The translations under genes and the position numbers were made by a program. Source: Branchiostoma floridae (lineage: Eukaryota > Chordata > Leptocardii > Amphioxiformes > Branchiostomatidae). From it: a stretch of DNA of 64,000 bases. The notes under the pieces were generated by a model. It had not been told where the DNA came from. It saw only the letters and a list, made by a program, of their open reading frames with translations, and ran no database searches. Positions 62,401-64,000 of the stretch are shown piece by piece (within the stretch, counting starts at the first letter, position 1; each line of letters begins with the position of its first letter). The stretch lies in contig NC_049980.1 in NCBI RefSeq assembly GCF_000003815.2, forward strand, positions 12,973,430-13,037,429, given 5' to 3'.

Positions 62401-64000
62401 CGAGACCTTTGACATCGGTCCATCTGCAACGCAAATAGGGGTTATCCAATACAGCACGCGTGTGAGACAGGAATTCTCCATGAACAGCTTCCAAAGCAAA
62501 GAAGCTTTGTCCAATGCAATCGACGATATTGCATACATGCGAGGCGGTACACTGACTGGAAGGGCTATCAGGTATGTGAGCAGGTACGGCTTTGCAAGAT
62601 CGGATGGAGCTCGTCCGGGAGTAGCAAAAGTGCTTATTGTCGTCACAGATGGCATTTCGTATGACGGAGTGGCAACACCAGCATATAAAGCAAGACAGAA
62701 GGGAATCCTTGTCTACGCTATTGGTGTGTCAGGCTACGACCTGACGCAGCTCGAGCAGATCGCCAGCAATAACAGGACCTTGGCTGTGGTGGACAACTTC
62801 AACCTGCTAGATAGTCTGAGGAACACACTTTTGACTGGAGTTTGTGATGGTAAATATGTTTTTGCATTTTTGTCAGGTTTTGGGGTCGAGAAATTGATTT
62901 TTTGTAAAGACGCAGGCCTTACACACTTATTCATCTTGTCATTTTCAGCCGTGCCGCCAGTCTTTGTGTGTGTAACATTGACTACCCAGTTCTCCATACA
63001 ACTGAGAAACCCTGACTCGAGCGAATTCTCCAGCATCACCAGTGCTCTCATTGCAGAGGTTGGGAAATGTTTCTTGCCATTGGAATTAAAGCATGTATAC
63101 ATACCTCAATTTCATCATATCACCTTGACTTTTGTCTGAATAAAATCATCGCTTTACCGGTAAATCGTCACAGGAATAAATAAAGCGTTTGATCATGAAT
63201 AACACATTGAACCTTTTGTGCAGGTATCCCAACTATTTACCTCCATCGTGGGATTCCAAGGAGCAACTGTGGTTGGTTACCAACCTGCGTAAGTAGACCT
63301 CTTCAAGATCATCTTCATGAAAGCTTATACATGTATCATTGTACACCTGACCGTGTATTATAGTCTCTTATTATATTATTCAGACCTTCAGAAGCTTTGA
63401 ATGAAATAAGCTGGTGTTTATCCGGCTCCTTTTTTTAGGAGTCGACATACACAGTTGCCGTAATATTTCTTCCAAATTATTATATTTCGTCGTTTGTTAA
63501 TATACCATTACCAAATCAAAATAGAATTGAATGCTTTGCTGATATGATCTTTTTCATAGAAAACAAGCGTGTATGGTTTTCTATCATTTCAGCCCTGACA
63601 ATCAAGTAAAAGTATCAATTGCTGTCTTTGTTGCTGAGTTTGCTGCTACTACCATGAAGCAAACATTTGTTGTTGCTGTAAGCACTGGCAACTTGGGATC
63701 TATATCGGTGAATGCAAGCTCCGCCGTCATTGTTCAACAAGGTAAGGATTTATTTATTAAAGATGATTATCACTTCTTATCCTTGCGTTTGTTGTGCTGC
63801 TCTTTGCAACGTTAATTTCAATAACTTTTTTTCCACTGGTCGTCATATTATAAAAGAGGCTACGTTGGTGAAAAGAGCCATGTTGTTGTGTAGTGGGTCA
63901 AGATCTCTCCTTCATGAAACCGACATCAGTCACAATTTTTACTCTGCTCTGTCTTCCTTTCACCAGAAACGAATTCAACCATAGTAAGTCTGGTAGTTCA
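32302..64000 (+). CDS. Giant secreted multi-VWA / SEA-like modular protein (3' end outside window)
   Basis: One chain of about 60 exons in consistent phase, about 3,500 residues in the window and continuing beyond it. Start ATG 32302 opens a signal peptide (LSWIILLSVLEAAVG). Order: linker; five half-modules (36359-37740); SEA1; VWA1; SEA2; SEA3; VWA2; SEA4; VWA3; SEA5; SEA6; VWA4; SEA7; SEA8; VWA5; SEA9; SEA10; VWA6; SEA11; SEA12; VWA7; SEA13; SEA14; VWA8; SEA15; SEA16 (cut). VWA domains resemble the collagen VI/matrilin type (LDIIFLIDGSGSVGASNFEK, TQVGVIQYSS) and are closed by Cys at both ends. The SEA-like assignment rests on pattern only (F..xL.NP.S..Y then V..G.IG.L.V..SS). No membrane segment is seen. 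No family with this architecture is known to me. That it is one gene is inferred from unbroken phase and repeat logic. Confidence 0.82.
33135..33338. mobile_element. MITE with GGGCGYGGTCACA ends, copy 1
   Basis: Left end AGGGCGCGGTCACA then CGTGCGATCGTCGTAC; right end GTACGACGATCGCACG then TGTGACCACGCCCT. These are inverse ends of about 38 bp with small gaps. The middle contains CAGGCCGTGACAGAACCAAC, also present in two diverged relatives at about 39300-39510 and 53200-53465. All three lie in introns of the VWA/SEA gene. Confidence 0.7.
34240..34375 (+). mobile_element. Retrotransposon 3' tail ending in (AAAC)n
   Basis: TTAAGTTTTTTTTCCCTCCT, CCTGCACCTG, then TGCAAACTGAATAAAC and four to five AAAC units (to 34372). 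The order matches the block at 9280-9400. Probably a LINE/SINE 3' end; upstream limit unknown. Confidence 0.45.
34555..35450. mobile_element. Possible DNA element with inverted AAGGGGCATTCCACTCCAGA ends
   Basis: AAAGGGGCATTCCACTCCAG at 34555 and its inverse CTGGAGTGGAATGCCCCTTA at 35431-35450 are about 850 bp apart in intron 1 of the VWA/SEA gene. No transposase ORF is visible. The inverted ends are clear; that they bound one element is inferred. Confidence 0.4.
35668..35794 (+). other. Linker exon of the VWA/SEA gene
   Basis: Encodes ADIPDFILPSGVRVRFKRN followed by a Thr/Pro/Ala-rich stretch (APTVAPTEAPTTIPGCSNSS). RFKR is a possible furin-type processing site. The stretch is a likely O-glycosylated spacer with one Cys (both inferred). 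Enters in phase 1 and leaves in phase 2. Confidence 0.65.
36359..37740 (+). other. Five tandem half-modules (SEA-like C-terminal half)
   Basis: A 730-nt exon (36359-37088) encodes four copies of about 60 residues, each with a core like QRIRVGVRLSLATSAVGEAQ, then GRLGSL and a GSGYWDQC signature. A fifth, diverged copy without that Cys is on the exon 37611-37740 (ELSVPVFAMNATRQVFQDHM). They match only the third exon of the later SEA-like modules; no matching first or second exon lies between copies. The DNA repeats at about 180 bp. Confidence 0.7.
37780..38102. repeat. Direct repeat pair flanking a hairpin
   Basis: GATGGTCATTTGACGTTGCA (about 37780) through GATTCCGAGCCAACTGTTGG recurs at about 38007-38102, about 228 bp further on. 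Between them an inverted pair (ATTACGAGGGGGCATGACCC at about 37928 and its near inverse ending CTCCTCGTAAT at about 38008) could form a stem of about 24 bp. Intronic. Confidence 0.65.
38396..39084 (+). other. SEA-like module 1
   Basis: Exons 38396-38505 (110 nt), 38680-38744 (65), 38933-39084 (152). First part RYNNTLDDLTSSESRTLIGR, middle VRLALTRVTGVQSVEFYD, last part ending GEIGSLTVDSGHCTFEAV. The first complete three-exon module. The third exon carries three Cys (CSC and HC), more than later modules. Confidence 0.65.
39300..39510. mobile_element. MITE of the GGTCACA family, copy 2 (diverged)
   Basis: Contains GAGCAGGCTGTGACAGAACC and, near the right side, ATCGTGCGATGATCATACGA then ATGTGACC. 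These align with the centre and right end of the element at 33135-33338; the left end is eroded (GGGGTGACATTC). Confidence 0.5.
39657..40874 (+). other. VWA domain 1 (three exons, no MIDAS)
   Basis: Exons 39657-39861 (205 nt), 40199-40322 (124), 40649-40874 (226), total 555. Opens CRNAVDLVFLVESSDAVG and ends VVNSLCN. The metal-site DxSxS is ESSDA, and the Thr loop reads GGEPQLTSS, so metal binding is unlikely. The strand-4 motif VLVLVVSDNS keeps its Asp. Confidence 0.82.
41336..42031 (+). other. SEA-like module 2
   Basis: Exons 41336-41445 (110), 41657-41724 (68, one codon longer than usual), 41877-42031 (155). First part RFNETLRDPTSQEFLNLT; middle GGNCLQRIVVAEFRGAG; last part GRIGTLVVDPASAVLG. 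One Cys in the middle exon and one in the last, the same placement as module 5. Confidence 0.6.
42157..43935. repeat. 41-bp minisatellite, ~43 copies, with 246-bp higher-order repeat
   Basis: Unit GAAGCAGTTCTGTCCTTGGT followed by GCTGAACATCATTTACACAAG (41 bp). It is diverged at the left end (42157-42520), homogeneous from about 42580, and fades after 43880. Variants (TTCACACAGTGAA, ACAAGAAAG) recur six units apart, for example TTCACACAGT at 43181 and 43427. Sits in the intron between exons 41877-42031 and 44172-44284. The 41-bp period is not a multiple of three, so it is not a coding repeat. Confidence 0.95.
44172..44804 (+). other. SEA-like module 3
   Basis: Exons 44172-44284 (113), 44441-44505 (65), 44653-44804 (152). 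First part TSQCFIPSLLDILSTEYRQF; middle LLNVFSNVEGIRSVQVQEIS; last part GGSLGLFTIDQSTVFFG. Cys in the first and last exons, as in module 6. Confidence 0.6.
45024..45578 (+). other. VWA domain 2 (single exon, degenerate MIDAS)
   Basis: One 555-nt exon, phase 1 to 1. Opens CRAKLDIVFVLDGSDHVG, then FTIGVNTTMVGVLQYSS, and ends LSSVCTG. DxSxS is DGSDH, the Thr loop is GGANVGQ, and the third site reads LVSGGPSS in place of the usual TDG, so all three metal sites are altered. Confidence 0.85.
46089..46905 (+). other. SEA-like module 4
   Basis: Exons 46089-46198 (110), 46307-46371 (65), 46757-46905 (149). First part FTGELGNPNSAAYSILVTQI; middle LLFLFRDIVGLQGIAITSLQ; last part GRIGTLVVIPGSLFVLRE. No Cys. 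Its closest relative by exon lengths and ending (LRE) is module 7. Confidence 0.6.
47211..48354 (+). other. VWA domain 3 (three exons, degenerate MIDAS)
   Basis: Exons 47211-47454 (244), 47802-47925 (124), 48129-48354 (226). The first is the 205-nt exon of VWA1 plus 39 nt, adding a Thr/Pro linker (TTAAPPTTPQIKP). DxSxS is DSSNA, and the third site is LTSGQ. Intron positions and phases equal those of VWA1. Confidence 0.82.
47521..47539. repeat. (CA)n microsatellite
   Basis: About nine CA units in the first intron of VWA3. Confidence 0.85.
48504..49095 (+). other. SEA-like module 5
   Basis: Exons 48504-48613 (110), 48750-48814 (65), 48941-49095 (155). First part PFNGTLRNTSSHYFQTLAAQ; middle NRDCVQRIVVTEFRGSG; last part GRIGTLVVNASSGELGFE. 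Counterpart of module 2 in the second super-repeat. Confidence 0.6.
49346..50220 (+). other. SEA-like module 6
   Basis: Exons 49346-49458 (113), 49797-49861 (65), 50069-50220 (152). First part TSQCFTAALLDPTSPEHQEL; middle ISTIFSNVPGIQSIQIQDIS; last part FGSFTVDSSTVFFG. Counterpart of module 3. Confidence 0.6.
50614..51168 (+). other. VWA domain 4 (single exon, partial MIDAS)
   Basis: 555-nt exon. Opens CRAPLDIVFVLDGSNSVG and ends LASSCAG. DxSxS (DGSNS) and the Thr loop (GGVTNIGEAL) are intact, but the third-site Asp is lost (VVTAGTSSDG). Intermediate between the degenerate N-terminal and intact C-terminal copies. Confidence 0.86.
51525..52352 (+). other. SEA-like module 7
   Basis: Exons 51525-51634 (110), 51939-52003 (65), 52204-52352 (149). 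First part FSEQLRNPRSSAFVTLVTQI; middle LRVLFTDIAGFYGAVVAGFS; last part GSIGSLFVITGSSGVLRE. No Cys. Confidence 0.6.
52480..53171 (+). other. SEA-like module 8
   Basis: Exons 52480-52589 (110), 52769-52833 (65), 53026-53171 (146). First part RCSGDLYDPKSPVYTGFV; middle ILSILGHIPGLLSVQVTHVG then Cys; last part GRVGNLTVDPSSLLFG. First of the two-Cys subtype with a 146-nt last exon that alternates with the Cys-free subtype from here on. Confidence 0.62.
53200..53465. mobile_element. MITE of the GGTCACA family, copy 3, with 20-bp tandem insert
   Basis: AGGTCACATC (left) and GAGTGTGACCGGGC (right) frame a centre with CAGGCTGTGATAGAACCAAT, as in the copy at 33135. Inside, TACGAGTCGACATATGCAAA is repeated four times perfectly at 53317-53396. 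Confidence 0.6.
53317..53396. repeat. 20-bp perfect tandem repeat, four copies
   Basis: TACGAGTCGACATATGCAAA at 53317, 53337, 53357 and 53377 with no mismatch, in the intron before VWA5. Confidence 0.97.
53730..54284 (+). other. VWA domain 5 (single exon, intact MIDAS)
   Basis: 555-nt exon. Opens CGNSLDIIYLVDGSGSVG, then FVIGPAATQVGVIQYSS, and ends LTSVCDG. DGSGS, GGTLTGRAIRY and VVTDGVSSD supply all three metal-site elements. Confidence 0.9.
54415..54990 (+). other. SEA-like module 9
   Basis: Exons 54415-54524 (110), 54633-54697 (65), 54842-54990 (149). First part FTTALRNPGSAEYTNLSVRV; middle VSRLFLSIVGFRSVSVVDYQ; last part GSIGSISVDASSAFVVGE. Cys-free subtype. Confidence 0.6.
55245..55370. 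mobile_element. Possible retroelement fragment
   Basis: TATTTATTTATTTGTTTGCA, then CAGGCCCATGGCCCATAG and an A-rich run (55330-55342). Looks like a short interspersed repeat in antisense orientation; not assigned to a family. Confidence 0.3.
55433..56271 (+). other. SEA-like module 10
   Basis: Exons 55433-55542 (110), 55643-55707 (65), 56126-56271 (146). First part LCNADLLNPDSATYRAFV; middle VLSILGNIPAVLSVRVTGIR then CS; last part GSIGNLTVNADSFLSG. Two-Cys subtype. Confidence 0.62.
55745..55965 (+). mobile_element. Possible SINE
   Basis: TTAGGTGTGCAGTCGGTATG then GAGGTCAAACACGGCCGGTT resembles a degraded tRNA-type A/B-box order. It is followed by a unique body up to about 55965. Intronic. 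Weak support. Confidence 0.25.
56453..57007 (+). other. VWA domain 6 (single exon, intact MIDAS)
   Basis: 555-nt exon. Opens CQNPLDIIFLIDGSGSVG, then FDIGPNTTQVGVIQYSS, and ends LTGVCDG. Metal-site elements DGSGS, GGTLTGKAIRY and VVTDGVSSD are all present. Confidence 0.9.
57144..57863 (+). other. SEA-like module 11
   Basis: Exons 57144-57253 (110), 57382-57446 (65), 57715-57863 (149). First part YSTTMRNQTSIEFGSISTSL; middle LSRIFVDIPGFQGLTIVGLQ; last part GSLGSISVNTSSALVIEQ. Cys-free subtype. Confidence 0.6.
57917..58058. mobile_element. MITE-like element, inverted AGGATTTTTCATCA ends
   Basis: AGGATTTTTCATCAATCAGT then GACTGTATG at the left; CATACAGTCACTGATGAAAA then ATCCT at the right. Inverse ends of about 27 bp, total about 142 bp, intronic. 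Confidence 0.65.
58404..59319 (+). other. SEA-like module 12
   Basis: Exons 58404-58513 (110), 58757-58821 (65), 59174-59319 (146). First part PCNADFLNSDSAAYMQFV; middle LLSILGNIPGILSVKVTSIS then CS; last part GSVGDLTVDPTSFISGEE. Two-Cys subtype, very close to module 14 in the last exon. Confidence 0.62.
58849..59042. mobile_element. MITE with TTAA-flanked inverted ends
   Basis: TTAATCTCCAAGCAGATCCT then ACGG at the left; CCGTAGGATCTGCTTAGAGA then TTAA at the right, 194 bp in total. The TTAA at both ends could be a piggyBac-type target duplication or simply the TIR ends. Lies in the intron of module 12. Confidence 0.7.
59568..60122 (+). other. VWA domain 7 (single exon, intact MIDAS)
   Basis: 555-nt exon. 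Opens CRTPLDIILLLDGSGSVG, then FDIGPSATQIGVIQYST, and ends LTGVCDG. All metal-site elements present (DGSGS, GGTLTGRAIRY, VVTDGISYD). Nearly identical to VWA8 apart from its first 60 bp or so. Confidence 0.9.
60222..61003 (+). other. SEA-like module 13
   Basis: Exons 60222-60331 (110), 60500-60564 (65), 60855-61003 (149). First part FSIQLRNPDSSEFSSITSAL; middle VSQLFTSIVGFQGATVVGYQ; last part GNLGSISVNASSAVIVQQ. The preceding intron is only 99 bp and has no stop in the reading frame. Confidence 0.6.
61228..62039 (+). other. SEA-like module 14 (interrupted by gap)
   Basis: Exons 61228-61337 (110), one starting at 61656 (VLSILQN visible, then gap; expected 65 nt), and 61894-62039 (146). First part NCSADLLNPESAMYIALV; last part GNVGGLTVDPTSFISGDE. 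The donor of the last exon reads GTCCGT, a weak but possible GT site. Confidence 0.58.
61677..61776. other. Assembly gap (100 N)
   Basis: Removes most of the middle exon of SEA-like module 14. It lies between two nearly identical repeat units, where assemblies commonly break or collapse. Confidence 0.99.
62295..62849 (+). other. VWA domain 8 (single exon, intact MIDAS)
   Basis: 555-nt exon. Same residues as VWA7 at all metal-site positions. From about 62360 onward it is almost base-for-base equal to VWA7 (59633 onward), while the first 60 bp or so differ at many silent sites. Confidence 0.9.
62949..63741 (+). other. SEA-like module 15
   Basis: Exons 62949-63058 (110), 63224-63288 (65), 63593-63741 (149). 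Protein sequence equals module 13, and the introns between them also match closely. Confidence 0.6.
63967..64000 (+). other. SEA-like module 16, start only
   Basis: First 34 nt of a first-type exon after CACCAG, identical to the start of module 14 (61228). It shows that the VWA-SEA-SEA series continues past the window. Confidence 0.6.

Overview
The window looks like cephalochordate (lancelet, Branchiostoma-type) nuclear DNA. It has vertebrate-like multi-exon genes with GT-AG introns, chordate orthologues (GNL2, UTP23, EIF3H), many short inverted-repeat (MITE-like) elements, minisatellites inside introns, and three assembly gaps of exactly 100 N (3440-3539, 25507-25606, 61677-61776). The species call is inferred from the style of the sequence and of the proteins; no database search was possible.

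Layout. 1-7872 (+): the 3' two-thirds of GNL2/NOG2, a nucleolar circularly permuted GTPase of 60S ribosome assembly, with a 5'-truncated non-LTR retrotransposon in one intron and a long-TIR MITE directly after the stop codon. 10100-11774 (-): a two-exon gene for a secreted leucine-rich-repeat protein. 11775-20287: about 8.5 kb with no gene I can support, only mobile-element debris. 20288-22782 (-): UTP23, four exons, a small-subunit processome factor. 24065-30339 (+): EIF3H, eight exons, a translation initiation factor subunit. UTP23 and EIF3H are head to head, as in human, with about 1.3 kb between the start codons. Intron 1 of EIF3H holds an unusual array of palindromes built on CAGCACTG/CAGTGCTG.

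32302-64000 (+, running off the end): one very large modular gene. From 5' to 3' it encodes a signal peptide, a Thr/Pro-rich linker, five tandem half-modules, then an alternation of von Willebrand factor A (VWA) domains and modules of about 108 residues that look SEA-like. Eight VWA domains and sixteen SEA-like modules (the last cut by the window edge) give about 3,500 residues so far. Exon grammar is very regular: SEA-like modules are three exons of about 110/65/149 nt, and VWA domains total 555 nt whether split over three exons or held in one. Both module types are phase 1-1, so they can be duplicated or swapped freely. The 5' part repeats as VWA-SEA-SEA-VWA-SEA and the 3' part as VWA-SEA-SEA. 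The last two units are nearly identical even in their introns. Metal-site (MIDAS) residues are degenerate in the N-terminal VWA domains and intact in the C-terminal ones. I do not recognise this protein as a named family; it is the best candidate here for something undescribed, probably an extracellular matrix or mucosal adhesion protein (inference).

Three of the genes (GNL2, UTP23, EIF3H) serve ribosome assembly or translation. The LRR and VWA/SEA genes encode secreted proteins, and nothing shows that they act together.
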